Source: Armatimonadota bacterium | GTDB lineage: Bacteria > Armatimonadota > UBA10988 | Assembly (NCBI GenBank): GCA_016235455.1 | Contig: JACRKZ010000082.1 | Span: forward strand, 16,894-80,893 | Direction of reading: 5' to 3' | DNA: 64,000 nt | In this document: positions 9,282-17,815 of the stretch, piece after piece | Position numbering within the stretch: the stretch's first letter is position 1 | Layout: the number at the start of each line of letters is the position of its first letter | Program-made: the position numbers and the translations under genes | Notes under the pieces: generated by a model | Databases searched by the model: none | Seen by the model: only the letters and a program-made list of their open reading frames with translations | Told to the model about the DNA's origin: nothing

Positions 9282-10759
9282 AGGCCACCTCCCACCGTGA
9301 TGCGCGCGCGGTTGCTCGGCAGGCTCCAGGGCGTCGACTGCTCGAACGCATAGGACAGCGAGAACAGCGTCTCTTCCTCCCAGTGCCGGCCGATGAGCTG
9401 CAGGCCGATGGGCTTGCTCTGCTCGTCGAACCCGCACGGGATGCAGATGCCCGGCAGGCCGGCCAGGCTGGCCGGCAGGGTGAAGACGTCGCTCAGGTAC
9501 ATCTGCACCGGGTCGTCGAGCTTGGCGCCCAGCGGGAAGGCCGTGGTCGGCGAGGCCGGGCCGACGATGGCGTCGACCTGTTCGAAGGCCTTGGCGAAGT
9601 CGTCGCGGATGAGCGTGCGCACCTTCTGCGCCTGCACGTAGTAGGCCTCGGCATAGCCGGCCGACAGCGCATAGGTGCCGAGCATGATGCGGCGCTTGAC
9701 CTCGGCGCCAAAGCCGGCGCCACGGGTGTTGCTATACGCGTCCCACATGGTCTCGCCGGGCTTCGGCACACCGTAGCGGATGCCGTCGAACCGCGCCAGA
9801 TTGGCGCTCACCTCACACGGCATGATGACATAGTAGGTGGACAGGCCGTACTCGGTGTGCGGCAGGCTTACTTCGACCGCCTCGGCGCCGAGACTGACCA
9901 ACTGCTCGATGGCCGCGCGCACGCTGGCCGACACCGCCGGCTCCATGCCGTCAATGAAGTACTCGCGCGGCACGCCGATGCGCAGCCCCTTGATGTCTCG
10001 GCCGCAGGCCGCGCGGTAGTCGGGCACGAGCCGCGCCGATGACGTGGAGTCCAGTTCGTCGCGACCCGAGATGCACTCGGCCACCGCGGCGCAGTCGCGC
10101 ACGGTACGGGCAAACGGGCCGACCTGGTCGAGACTGGAGGCCATGGCGATGACGCCCCAGCGCGAGACCCGGCCATAGGTGGGCTTGAGACCCACCACGC
10201 CGCACAGGCTGGCCGGCTGGCGGATCGAGCCGCCGGTGTCGGTGCCCAGGCTGAAGAAGGCCTGGTCGGCGGCAACCGCCGTGGCCGAGCCGCCACTGGA
10301 GCCGCCGGGCACGCAGTCGGGGCAGAACGGGTTGCGCGTGGGATGGTAGGCGCTGGTCTCGCACGAACTGCCCATGGCGAACTCGTCGAGATTGGCCTTA
10401 CCGGTCATCACGTAGCCCGCCGCGCGCAGCTGCTTGACGACAAACGCGTCGTAGATGGGCCGGTAGCCTTCGAGGATGCGCGAGCCGGCGGTGGTCTGCA
10501 CGCCCTCGGTGCAGATCAGGTCCTTGATGGCACCGGGAATGCCGCACAGCAACGGCGCGTCGCCGGCCTGGAGCCGCTGGTCGGCCGCGGCGGCCATGGC
10601 CAGCGCCTGCTCGGGCGTGGGCAGAATGTAAGAGGCGATGGTCGGCTCGACCTGCTCCGAGCGCGCCAGCACGGCCTGGGTCAGCTCGACACTGCTGGTC
10701 TCGCCGGCGCGTAGCGCGGCGGCAGCCTGCTCGATGGTCAGGTGGGTGAGGTCACTCAT
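9278..10759 (-). CDS. gatA: Asp-tRNA(Asn)/Glu-tRNA(Gln) amidotransferase subunit A
   Basis: Glutaminase subunit of GatCAB and a member of the amidase signature family. It releases ammonia from glutamine for transfer to the GatB-activated aminoacyl-tRNA. At 493 residues it has normal length. The Lys-cisSer-Ser triad is visible at K79 (GIPGAIKD), S154 (PGGSSGGS) and S178 (TDTGGSIRQPAS), the same numbering as the Staphylococcus aureus enzyme. Further family blocks are SYILPTPEQAL, GKANLDEFAMGSS and LPGICIPCGFD. The ATG at 10759 shares one base with the gatC stop (TGATG), and the stop overlaps the gatB start, so the three subunits are coupled in translation. Confidence 0.98.
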   Translation of the reverse strand: MSDLTHLTIEQAAAALRAGETSSVELTQAVLARSEQVEPTIASYILPTPEQALAMAAAADQRLQAGDAPLLCGIPGAIKDLICTEGVQTTAGSRILEGYRPIYDAFVVKQLRAAGYVMTGKANLDEFAMGSSCETSAYHPTRNPFCPDCVPGGSSGGSATAVAADQAFFSLGTDTGGSIRQPASLCGVVGLKPTYGRVSRWGVIAMASSLDQVGPFARTVRDCAAVAECISGRDELDSTSSARLVPDYRAACGRDIKGLRIGVPREYFIDGMEPAVSASVRAAIEQLVSLGAEAVEVSLPHTEYGLSTYYVIMPCEVSANLARFDGIRYGVPKPGETMWDAYSNTRGAGFGAEVKRRIMLGTYALSAGYAEAYYVQAQKVRTLIRDDFAKAFEQVDAIVGPASPTTAFPLGAKLDDPVQMYLSDVFTLPASLAGLPGICIPCGFDEQSKPIGLQLIGRHWEEETLFSLSYAFEQSTPWSLPSNRARITVGGGL

Positions 10760-11079
10760 CAGGCTGACTCCTCGAGAATGGCGCGCACGCGGAAGGCGCC
10801 GGATTCGGTGTCGGCCGCATTGGCGATGATGCGCTCTTGAGGCATGGATGGACGCGGCACATCTGGTCGTACCACGTTGCCCTCGGCTTCCACGGCCATG
10901 GCGGTAGGCTCGATGTTGCTGACATCGACCTCATTGAGCCGCGCCACATGGTGCAGGATGTTGGTCAGGTCGGTCGCGTACTTGGCGATCTCGGCCTCGG
11001 TGAGCGACAGACGGGCCAGCCAGGCCAAGTGCTGCACATCCTCGATGGGCACCTGCGTGCGTGCGGTGGATTCAGGCAT
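10759..11079 (-). CDS. gatC: Asp-tRNA(Asn)/Glu-tRNA(Gln) amidotransferase subunit C
   Basis: Small bridging subunit of GatCAB (106 residues) that wraps round GatA and holds it to GatB. Family features are VPIEDVQHLAWLARLSLTE, the helix ending LTNILHHVARLNEVDVSNIEPT, and the extended C-terminal strand with VRPDVPRPSMPQE. The ATG at 11079 has a good CGGAGG ribosome-binding site; the longer open frame upstream has no family similarity and runs into the divergent Uma2 gene. First gene of the gatCAB operon. An additional gatCAB-dependent role in making Asn-tRNA cannot be judged from this window. Confidence 0.95.
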   Translation of the reverse strand: MPESTARTQVPIEDVQHLAWLARLSLTEAEIAKYATDLTNILHHVARLNEVDVSNIEPTAMAVEAEGNVVRPDVPRPSMPQERIIANAADTESGAFRVRAILEESA

Positions 11080-11147
11080 AGAGCGGCCTCCGACGCGAGG
11101 CAGTATGCCGGATGAGGGCCGATTCGTCAACGCGACGGGGGCTGCGC

Positions 11148-11153
11148 TACAAT
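11148..11153 (+). promoter_or_regulatory. Possible -10 element for the Uma2 gene
   Basis: TACAAT lies 26 bases before the ATG at 11180 and just ahead of the ribosome-binding site GGAGG (11170-11174). No convincing -35 hexamer is present at the right distance, so this is weak. Confidence 0.3.
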
Positions 11154-11179
11154 GGTGGCAAGAGGCACTGGAGGCACCC

Positions 11180-11749
11180 ATGTCAGCCGTGGAGACACAG
11201 CCCATCCCGCCTGTGACTGCTGAGCAGTTCAGCAAGTTGGCGGCGTCGCTGGGTCGTTGCGAACTGATCGAGGGGAGGATCGTGACCATGGCGCCTGCGC
11301 ATGGCCCTCACGGTGTGGCCGGGCAGCGGTTGGCCGTTGCCGTCGCCCATTGGGTGGCCGACCACGAACTAGGCGAGACAGTCCTAGCCGAGACAGGGTT
11401 TGTGCTGGCCACCGAGCCAGACACCGTCCGCGCCCCGGACTTGGCGGTGATCCCAGCAGACCGCATGCCGGATCCGGTCCCCGACGGTTGGCTGGGCGCT
11501 GTGCCCGTCCTGACGATCGAGGTGGCCTCGGCCGATGCGCGCCAAGCCGAGGTGCTCCACAAGGTGGGCTTGTGGCTTGACTTCGGCGTCAGCGTGGTCT
11601 GGGTGCTCTACCTGGGCCAGCGCTGTCTCGTGGAGTTCCGCGCCGGCGACCTCATTCGCCGCTTCGGCGAAGACGACACAGTCACGTGCGAGGACGTCCT
11701 GCCCGGCTTCGCCTACCCGCTTGGCCGAGCACTGCGCGGCATCGCCTGA
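11180..11749 (+). CDS. Uma2 family (DUF820) PD-(D/E)xK nuclease-like protein
   Basis: A 189-residue cytoplasmic protein of the Uma2/DUF820 family, a restriction-endonuclease-like fold very common in cyanobacteria and Armatimonadota. Typical pieces are the N-terminal TAEQFSKL...CELIEGRIV, HGPHGVAGQRLA, the active-site pair RAPDLAVIP (Asp) and VLTIEVAS (Glu, followed two residues later in the family by a Lys-type position), and the closing GFAYPLGRAL. Start ATG 11180 has GGAGG six bases upstream. Biological role of this family is not established; nuclease activity is inferred from fold. Its 3' end overlaps the convergent ferredoxin gene by 37 bases. Confidence 0.88.
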   Translation: MSAVETQPIPPVTAEQFSKLAASLGRCELIEGRIVTMAPAHGPHGVAGQRLAVAVAHWVADHELGETVLAETGFVLATEPDTVRAPDLAVIPADRMPDPVPDGWLGAVPVLTIEVASADARQAEVLHKVGLWLDFGVSVVWVLYLGQRCLVEFRAGDLIRRFGEDDTVTCEDVLPGFAYPLGRALRGIA

Positions 11750-11961
11750 CGCTCCGCCTCTCGTGTCCGCGCCGCGCGGCTCAACGCCGCCACCGGGCAC
11801 TGCCGCAGGCACACCCAGCAGGCCGTGCAGGCCTCGAGGATCCGCGCCTGGCACCCGTCCATGACGATGGTGTCGTGCGGGCAGGCCAACTCGCAGTAGC
11901 CGCAGCCCGTGCAGCGCTCGGGGTCAACCGCCGCGATCTGCTCGGCCGGTCGTCTGGCCAT
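11713..11961 (-). CDS. 2[4Fe-4S] ferredoxin
   Basis: An 82-residue protein with two complete CxxCxxCxxxCP clusters: C17-C20-C23-C27 (CTGCGYCELACPHD) and C45-C48-C51-C55 (CTACWVCLRQCP). This is the bacterial two-cluster ferredoxin pattern, with an extra Cys at 37 and a basic C-terminal tail. It follows the CrtI-like oxidoreductase by only 3 bases, so it is probably the electron acceptor or donor of that flavoenzyme. Its 3' end is antisense to the end of the Uma2 gene. Confidence 0.88.
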   Translation of the reverse strand: MARRPAEQIAAVDPERCTGCGYCELACPHDTIVMDGCQARILEACTACWVCLRQCPVAALSRAARTREAERQAMPRSARPSG

Positions 11962-11964
11962 GCG

Positions 11965-13260
11965 CTATGCCTCCAGCCCGAGGTGCCGCGCCATGGTGGC
12001 CGCGGCCGAGGCCACCACTTCCGCGGCGAAGCCATCGCCCGCGGAGTCGTGGCTGACCAGGTACAGGCCGTCGAGGCCGGGGCAGACCACCGGGCAGCGC
12101 CCGCGCCCGTGGTGCGCGATGCCTTGCGCCAGCCGCGCGGCGGGCCAGCGGCCGCGAAACACGCTCACGTGGAAGACGTCGTCGGGCGCGACACTGGGGA
12201 ACAGCGCGCGCACCTCGTCCACGCCGGCGGCCACGCGCGCGGGCGTGAACGTCTCGGGCCGCAGCACCTGGTAGGCCAGCAGGTAGTGCCAGCCGGGCGG
12301 CGCCAACTCCGGCGCACCGGCCGAGATCTGGATGTAGCCAGACACATGGCGTGAGTCCAGCGGCACCTCGATGCCCGCATGGGGCACCAGTGGCTGCCGC
12401 GAGCGGACGCTGATGGACGCGCCCCAGGCCGGCACGGACCGCGCCAGCAGGTGCCGCAGTGCCGCCGGGCAGGCATTGCCCAGCAGGTCGGCCGCCACGC
12501 CAAGGCCCGTGCCCAGCACCACGACGTCGGCCGGCATGATCTGGCCGGACTCGGTCACCACTCCGCGGGCCGAGCGGCCGCTGACGAGGACACGGCGGAC
12601 TCCCTGCCGCAGATGGATGTGGCCGCCATGCGCGCGGATGATGTCGGCCAAGGCCGAGGTGATCGACTTGACGCCGCCACGCACCACGCCCTCGGTGTGC
12701 CAGCGCTGGCTCCACATGCCGCAACCCAGATCGCGCACCGACGTCTCACCCAGCGGCACGCCGATAGAGAACTCGATGATGCGACCGGCGATGCGCAGCG
12801 TATCGGCCGGCACGTCCCACCGACGCAGCCACTGCTCGAAGGTGACATCGGGCAGCACGGGTCCAGCGGCCAGCGCACCGATGGCCGCGCCCAGTCGCCA
12901 GCGGCCCCGGCGCGGCAGCGTCTGCCAGAAGGTGTTGGGGCGTAGCACGTTCTTGGAGACGACAAAGCGCTCGTCGCCGCGGCGCACAACGAAAGACGGC
13001 CGCGGCAGGTGGAGTTGCAGATCGACCCCAAGCCGAGCGCAGGCCCGCGCAATTGGGCCATGGCCGCCGCCCGGCAAGGTGTGGAACGCGCCCGTGGGCA
13101 CCGCGAAGCCGTCACGGTCGAAACTGGTGAACTTGCCGCCGACAAAGGCCAGCGGTTCGAACAGCTCCACGCGGTAGCCGGCGCGGGCCAGGTAGGCGCC
13201 ACTCAGCAGCCCACCCAGCCCGGCACCGGCAATCACCGCGCTTGGCGGCTGGTCGCGCAC
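11965..13260 (-). CDS. FAD-dependent oxidoreductase, phytoene desaturase/CrtI-like
   Basis: A 431-residue flavoprotein of the amine-oxidase/phytoene-desaturase superfamily. The dinucleotide-binding motif VIAGAGLGGLLSGAYLARAG lies at the N-terminus, followed by the Glu strand RVELFEP and the family block FVGGKFTSF. The C-terminal FAD-binding strand is CPGLDGLYLVSHDSAGDGFAAEV, close to the CrtI ending. Members desaturate, isomerise or saturate polyisoprenoids, but no carotenoid gene is nearby, so substrate is open. The start is uncertain: GTG 13260 lies just after the upstream stop, while a TTG at 13272 would overlap it. It is followed immediately by the two-cluster ferredoxin gene. Confidence 0.85.
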   Translation of the reverse strand: MRDQPPSAVIAGAGLGGLLSGAYLARAGYRVELFEPLAFVGGKFTSFDRDGFAVPTGAFHTLPGGGHGPIARACARLGVDLQLHLPRPSFVVRRGDERFVVSKNVLRPNTFWQTLPRRGRWRLGAAIGALAAGPVLPDVTFEQWLRRWDVPADTLRIAGRIIEFSIGVPLGETSVRDLGCGMWSQRWHTEGVVRGGVKSITSALADIIRAHGGHIHLRQGVRRVLVSGRSARGVVTESGQIMPADVVVLGTGLGVAADLLGNACPAALRHLLARSVPAWGASISVRSRQPLVPHAGIEVPLDSRHVSGYIQISAGAPELAPPGWHYLLAYQVLRPETFTPARVAAGVDEVRALFPSVAPDDVFHVSVFRGRWPAARLAQGIAHHGRGRCPVVCPGLDGLYLVSHDSAGDGFAAEVVASAAATMARHLGLEA

Positions 13261-13261
13261 G

Positions 13262-14320
13262 CTACTTGGCAAACGACGCCTGATACTCGGCCCACAGGGT
13301 GTCGAGATCGGCGCCGGTCCAGCGGGCCCACACGTCCGGGCTGTACTGGTTGCGGCGCATGGCGGTGCTCAGCTTGACGGTCAGACCAGGCGCGCGATGC
13401 GTCTCAATCCAGTCGAGGAACGCGCCGGTGCGCTGGTACGAGTCGCGGTAGCTGCCGCCGGGCCGCGGCTTGGGGCGATGCCCGAGCGTTTCGTAGTTCC
13501 ACCAGCGAGCCCAGTCGGTGATGCCTTCGACCAGCCACACCGGGTCATAGCGAGGGTAGTGCTGGATGACATGGATGCTCTCGTGGATCATCGCGCCCAC
13601 GTCGTCGCGGTGCGCGCGGAACCACTGGGCGGAGCCGGTGATGTGCGTGCCACCCGTGGCCGCCACGCCGTCCTGCTCCTTGATGTCCATGTCGATGCGC
13701 CGCGCGGGCCGATAGCCGTCGCTGGCGAGCATTTCGCAGAAGAACGGCCACCAGGTCATCACCGTGCGCCGCATCCCCACCGACCAGTCCTTGAGGTCGG
13801 CCGCCTGGCAGTCGACAAGCAGGTCCAGCGGGTAGCTGTAGCGCGGCACGGCCGGAGTACTGCTCAGCCACAGTTCGCGCACCACCAGCGGGTCGGTGCC
13901 GTCGGCGGTGACCTTCAGGCGCAAGGCCTTGACCTGGCGCCCATCGAGCTTGGTCTTGGCGGTGCCGGCGTCGACCTTGGCCACATCTTCCCAGGCCTTG
14001 CCGTCGACCGAGACCTCCAGCGCGCCGGCGGCCAGCTTGGCCGAGCCATCGGCTTCACCGGTCAGCACGGCCAGTTCCTTGACCGCCACCGGCTCGCTGA
14101 GCTCGACGGTCAGCGTGTCGCCGCTCTTGGCGGGCCCCGCCGACTTGTAGCTGGTGGTGTCATCGCCGTCGAAGGCACACTGCCCCACGCGGTCGCCCGC
14201 GGGCTGCTGGCTGGATTCCAGCCAGGGCTGCGGCCCGGTCAGCTTGTCAGGAGGGGTCGGCGCGGCAAACACCGGAACGCACACGGCCAGAGCGGCCCAC
14301 GACAGTCTCATTGGCTTCAC
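13262..14320 (-). CDS. Secreted basic secretory protein (BSP) family metallopeptidase-like, with discoidin domain
   Basis: A 352-residue exported protein with signal peptide MKPMRLSWAALAVCVPVFAA. Residues 30-155 form an F5/8 type C (discoidin-like) beta-sandwich (ESSQQPAGDRVGQCAFDGDDTTSYKSAGP, VKELAVLTGEA, ALEVSVDGKAWEDV in separate strands). Residues 165-350 match the BSP family: a gluzincin-like MIHESIHVIQHY with HESIH at 246-250, then PVWLVEGITDWARW and the closing WARWTGADLDTLWAEYQ. BSP proteins are putative secreted zinc peptidases known mostly from plants and bacteria with polysaccharide-degrading lifestyles. It precedes the CrtI-like gene without a gap and may be in the same transcript. 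Confidence 0.85.
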   Translation of the reverse strand: MKPMRLSWAALAVCVPVFAAPTPPDKLTGPQPWLESSQQPAGDRVGQCAFDGDDTTSYKSAGPAKSGDTLTVELSEPVAVKELAVLTGEADGSAKLAAGALEVSVDGKAWEDVAKVDAGTAKTKLDGRQVKALRLKVTADGTDPLVVRELWLSSTPAVPRYSYPLDLLVDCQAADLKDWSVGMRRTVMTWWPFFCEMLASDGYRPARRIDMDIKEQDGVAATGGTHITGSAQWFRAHRDDVGAMIHESIHVIQHYPRYDPVWLVEGITDWARWWNYETLGHRPKPRPGGSYRDSYQRTGAFLDWIETHRAPGLTVKLSTAMRRNQYSPDVWARWTGADLDTLWAEYQASFAK

Positions 14321-14371
14321 CTCGGTGTAGTAAACGAGCGGATAGGATACACGATCTGCTCCGGCTCATGC

Positions 14372-15676
14372 TCAATCGATCATACTGACCACTGTCATGA
14401 CGCACATCGTGCCGTCGAGGTTCACCACTTCGAAGTTGGCGCGACTGCGCCTGATCTGGCCACTGGCCAACCGGAAGTCGGCCTCCCGGCCAACCACGCG
14501 CCCATGCCGGCGCAGTTCCTGCACCACTGCCTCGCGTTGGGCCGGTGACGACCAGAGCCGGAGGTCGTAGCTGGTCTTGCCGATGACCTCGCTGCGCGCA
14601 TAGCCGGAAACGGCGGTGAAGCTGTCGCTGCAGTCGACCACCATGCCGTCCTCGAGGGTGGTGATGATGACGGCGTCCGGGACGTTGCGGAACGCCGCGG
14701 CGAGTTTGCGCTCGGCCTGCGCGAGCCGGCGCTGCTCAACGCCACGGCCGACCAGCAGACCCAACATGCGCGCTGATGAGCGAAGCCGTTCGCGCACCAG
14801 GCCGAACAGATAGGCCGGCCGGCGCGGATGTTGATCGGCCACGCCGAGCAGCAGTCCGGGATCCACGCCGTAGCGTTCCGCCACCAGGTGCAGGCTGGCG
14901 ATGTCGCTGGGTGGATCGGACACGGAGCCGCACAGAGCGCCCACCACGCCGCGATCGGTGAGGATGGGCACAGCATGGATTGCTACGCCGCCGGCACAGA
15001 CCGTGTCGGCCGCCCGGCCCGTGGTCAGCACCGGCATAACCGCGCCATGCCAGCGGCACTCATGGCAGATCCAACGCCCGCTGCGAAGAGCATCCTGCGC
15101 CCGGCCTCCAGCAGACTCGAACGACGTCTGGTCGAGCCACTGGCACCATCGTCCTCCGTGGCAGCCGGCGACGAAGCTGCCATCGCCCTCGAAGGCCCAG
15201 ACACTCGACCCGGCCATCGTCGCTATCTCGTGCACAACCGCGTCCAGCACCTCGACGCTCGCCAGTTCGCCCAGCAACGTCTGGCCTCGGGTTTGGCCAG
15301 TCGACTCGCCGCTCGTCGAAGGGCGGCCGTAGAGGGCTCCGCCAGCGGCTTGGCTGGATACTCCGTCGTGGTAGCCACAGACTTCTGTGGGCCGGCAGAC
15401 CACCGACACGTGCGCCAGCGCGCCCGGTATCATGGCGACGCTTGCCACCACCGGCTGTGCGCCGGCGACCAGGCGCAGATCCAGCTGCGTGGGCAGCGTC
15501 GTGGCCTGCGCCAGAGCCTGGGCGAATCGCGGGCGGTCGTCAGCATGTACAATTTCGGCAGCCGCCATGCCCACCGTCTGCGCCGCCCAATCGGCAGCAG
15601 TCGCCGGCTCCAGGCTGGCCGCGCGCACAATGCCCGCCCAGTCCAGGACGAACGCCACCTCGTTCCACACATCCAT
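14372..15676 (-). CDS. PAS and PocR-like sensor protein without output domain
   Basis: A 434-residue cytoplasmic sensor. Residues 1-105 look like a degenerate PAS domain (AFVLDWAGIVRAASLEP, IVHADDRPRFAQAL). Residues 130-300 resemble the PocR/GAF-like ligand-sensing domain, with clustered cysteines (CHGGRWCQW, WICHECRWHG) and IHAVPILTDRGVVGALCGSVSD. Residues 325-434 are a clear PAS domain (AERKLAAAFRNVPDAVIITT, DCSDSFTAVSGYARSEVIGK). The protein stops right after this PAS, so kinase, GGDEF or DNA-binding output is missing; it may act through a partner or be truncated. ATG 15676 is preferred over GTG 15694 because GGTGAGGG precedes it. Confidence 0.78.
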   Translation of the reverse strand: MDVWNEVAFVLDWAGIVRAASLEPATAADWAAQTVGMAAAEIVHADDRPRFAQALAQATTLPTQLDLRLVAGAQPVVASVAMIPGALAHVSVVCRPTEVCGYHDGVSSQAAGGALYGRPSTSGESTGQTRGQTLLGELASVEVLDAVVHEIATMAGSSVWAFEGDGSFVAGCHGGRWCQWLDQTSFESAGGRAQDALRSGRWICHECRWHGAVMPVLTTGRAADTVCAGGVAIHAVPILTDRGVVGALCGSVSDPPSDIASLHLVAERYGVDPGLLLGVADQHPRRPAYLFGLVRERLRSSARMLGLLVGRGVEQRRLAQAERKLAAAFRNVPDAVIITTLEDGMVVDCSDSFTAVSGYARSEVIGKTSYDLRLWSSPAQREAVVQELRRHGRVVGREADFRLASGQIRRSRANFEVVNLDGTMCVMTVVSMID

Positions 15677-15793
15677 AGAGCCGCATGCCCTCACCGGGAA
15701 CGCAGAACGCCCCGCGCCAGCCTGGCAGTGGAAGTACTGACCGCGTCTGGGTAGAATAGGGCCAACAGCCTACCACGGCATGGAATCGCCAAC

Positions 15794-16960
15794 ATGAACG
15801 GCAGTCTGCTCAACCGCGCCATTGCCTGCCTGCCCCTGCTGATGCTCGGAGGTGTCTGCATGAGTCAACCCGGTCCCACGACACACTGCACCGACCTGCG
15901 CCCCCGCTGGGCCGAGTTGGGCCTGACCCCCAAGTCGCAGCATCCGCGCGGGACCTGCTCGGTCTTCGCCACCACGGGGCTGCTCGAGTTTGAGCTGGCC
16001 AGCGCCCACGGGCCAGGGCCGCGGCTGTCCGAGGAGTTCGTCAACTGGGCCTCGCACACCGCCAGCGGTCGCGACTCCGACGGCTCGTTCTTCTCCGACG
16101 CCATCGACGGCCTGCAGCTCTACGGCGCGTGTGTGGAGCAACTGCTGCCCTACGCGGCCGAGTTCGATGCCAAGCTGCAGCCGAGTGCCGAGGCCAGTAG
16201 CGACGCGGCCACGCGGCGCGGCGTCACCAGCTACTGGATCAAGCTCTGGGATGTTCACACGGGCATGACCGAGACCATGCTGGCGCGCATTCGGCAGAGC
16301 CTGGACCAGGGCCATCCGGTCGCGTTGGGCATGCGCTGGCCCAATGAGGAAAGCTACGATGAGCACCACGTGCTGGCGCTGCCGCCGGCCGACAAGGTGT
16401 TCGACGGACACAGCGTGGTGCTGGTCGCCTATCGCGAGGACGCCAAGCTGCCCGGCGGCGGCGCCTTCTGTTTCCGCAACTCATCGGGACCCAAGTGGCA
16501 GGATGCCGGACACGCCTGGCTATCGTATGGCTACGTGGCCGCCTACGGCAACGACGCCGTGGGCTTGCGCCTGGCCGGGCCATCGACCGCCGTCGCCGAC
16601 GAGACCGCCCTGCCCATCGCCGCTCTGCCCGTCAGTTCGAGTCACGGCGAAGCCGGCGCGGCGAAGTACGAGGTGCGGTGGCGCGTGGACGTGCCTGCCG
16701 CCGATCTGTACGAGTTGGCCATCTGGGCCACGCGCGGCGGCGATGCCGGCATCGCGCGCGTGGGCGCGAACAAGCTCACGCTGCAGGCCGGCCTCGACCT
16801 GTACGCGGCCGACGGCCAGGCGGCGCAACGCATCGTACTGGGGGTGATGCCGCTGGCGGCAGGCGCCAACACTGTGACGGTCGAGTGCCGGGGCAAAAAC
16901 AGCGCATCCGGCGGGTACCGCCTGCCGATTGACAAGCTGGTACTCCGCCGGATGCCATAG
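15794..16960 (+). CDS. Papain-like (C1 family) cysteine peptidase with C-terminal beta domain
   Basis: A 388-residue protein with the C1 triad visible: Cys55 in QHPRGTCSVFATTGLLEF, His206 in FDGHSVVLVAYRED, and Asn229 in FCFRNSSGPKW. LSEEFVNWA and GLQLYGACVEQLLPY match other papain-fold positions. Residues 285-388 form a beta-sandwich like a carbohydrate-binding module (YEVRWRVDVPAADLYELAIWATR). The start at 15794 gives a signal peptide and export. A second ATG at 15860 has a perfect GGAGGTG ribosome-binding site and would give a cytoplasmic form, so the start is worth testing. Divergent from the PAS/PocR sensor. Confidence 0.85.
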   Translation: MNGSLLNRAIACLPLLMLGGVCMSQPGPTTHCTDLRPRWAELGLTPKSQHPRGTCSVFATTGLLEFELASAHGPGPRLSEEFVNWASHTASGRDSDGSFFSDAIDGLQLYGACVEQLLPYAAEFDAKLQPSAEASSDAATRRGVTSYWIKLWDVHTGMTETMLARIRQSLDQGHPVALGMRWPNEESYDEHHVLALPPADKVFDGHSVVLVAYREDAKLPGGGAFCFRNSSGPKWQDAGHAWLSYGYVAAYGNDAVGLRLAGPSTAVADETALPIAALPVSSSHGEAGAAKYEVRWRVDVPAADLYELAIWATRGGDAGIARVGANKLTLQAGLDLYAADGQAAQRIVLGVMPLAAGANTVTVECRGKNSASGGYRLPIDKLVLRRMP

Positions 16961-16962
16961 GC

Positions 16963-16994
16963 GAGGCCGCGTCTGGGCGCTGCCCCGCGGCCTC
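16963..16994. terminator. Bidirectional hairpin between convergent genes
   Basis: GAGGCCGCG (16963-16971) pairs perfectly with CGCGGCCTC (16986-16994), and an inner GGGC/GCCC adds four pairs. It fills the 32-base gap between the convergent protease and DUF1080 genes and overlaps the latter's stop codon. No T-tract on either side. Confidence 0.45.
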
Positions 16995-17700
16995 ACATGG
17001 GCACCGCCCAGACGTTGCGGAACGAGACCAGGTCGTGGTTCCCCTGCAGCACGATCGGGGCCTTGGCCACTTCGCCGGGGAAGTCGCCGTACTGGATGCC
17101 GGTCGGGCCGTTGAAGTCCTCGTTCATCATGGTCACGACGCCGTTCTGGATGACGGTGGCGCGGGCCTTCTCGGTCACCTTGCCGTCGGCATCGAAGCGC
17201 GGGGCGCGGAAGAAGATGTCATAGCTCTGCCACTGGCCGGCGGGTTTGCAGGCGTTGACGCGGGCGGCCTTCTGGTTGTAGAAGCCGGCGCAGTCCTGCG
17301 GGCCCTGCTTGACGCCGAACGAGTTCATGATCTGCACTTCATAGCGGCCCATGAAGCCGACCCCGGCGTTGCCGTGACCGATGGGCTTGCCCTCGGCATC
17401 GGCCGGGCAGCGGAACTCGAGGTGCAAGTAAAGGTCGCCGAACTCGGCCTTGCTGGTGATGTCGCTCTTGTCGGGCGTGAAGCACCCGTCGGCCATCTTC
17501 CAGCCGCAGTCGTCCTTGCTGCCGCGCTTATACCAGTTGGCGCCGGCGCTCTCGGGCTTGTCACTCATCAGGACCACCGCGCCAGCCGACGGAGTCGTGG
17601 GCATCGGCAGCACCACCGGCGCCGGCGCGTCCTGCGCGGCGGCCAGCGTGCCCATCGTCGCGGCCCCCAGGGCCAGCAGCATGCTCTTTGTGCGTGTCAT
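16993..17700 (-). CDS. Secreted DUF1080 / 3-keto-disaccharide hydrolase-like protein
   Basis: A 235-residue exported protein of the DUF1080 (concanavalin-like) family, some members of which hydrolyse 3-ketoglycosides. Signal peptide MTRTKSMLLALGAATMGTLAAAQ is followed by the family pattern FGDLYLHLEFRCPAD, GNAGVGFMGRYEVQIMNSFG, GAFYNQ-like GFYNQKAA and QSYDIFFRAPRFD, ending PIVLQGNHDLVSFRNVW. ATG 17700 was chosen over 17724 because GGGAG lies eight bases before it. It lies 115 bases past the duplicated cassette; that gap includes a GC-rich hairpin (17736-17757). Confidence 0.88.
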   Translation of the reverse strand: MTRTKSMLLALGAATMGTLAAAQDAPAPVVLPMPTTPSAGAVVLMSDKPESAGANWYKRGSKDDCGWKMADGCFTPDKSDITSKAEFGDLYLHLEFRCPADAEGKPIGHGNAGVGFMGRYEVQIMNSFGVKQGPQDCAGFYNQKAARVNACKPAGQWQSYDIFFRAPRFDADGKVTEKARATVIQNGVVTMMNEDFNGPTGIQYGDFPGEVAKAPIVLQGNHDLVSFRNVWAVPM

Positions 17701-17815
17701 CGGCACATCTCCCGGTTGGCCCATTCACCATCGACGCGCGCGCACCTGCACGCGCGCGGCCGGCGTGCGAATCGATCCGCCGATCCGTTATGTCGCTCAC
17801 CGATACGAGCCCGGC

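Noticed and set aside
9282..9437. Upstream-extended gatB start
   Set aside because: The extra 52 residues are inside gatA and unrelated to GatB; GTG 9281 has the ribosome-binding site and the GTGA overlap.
10844..11179. N-terminal extension of the Uma2 gene
   Set aside because: The frame is open but lies antisense to gatC; the family begins at 11180, which has its own GGAGG.
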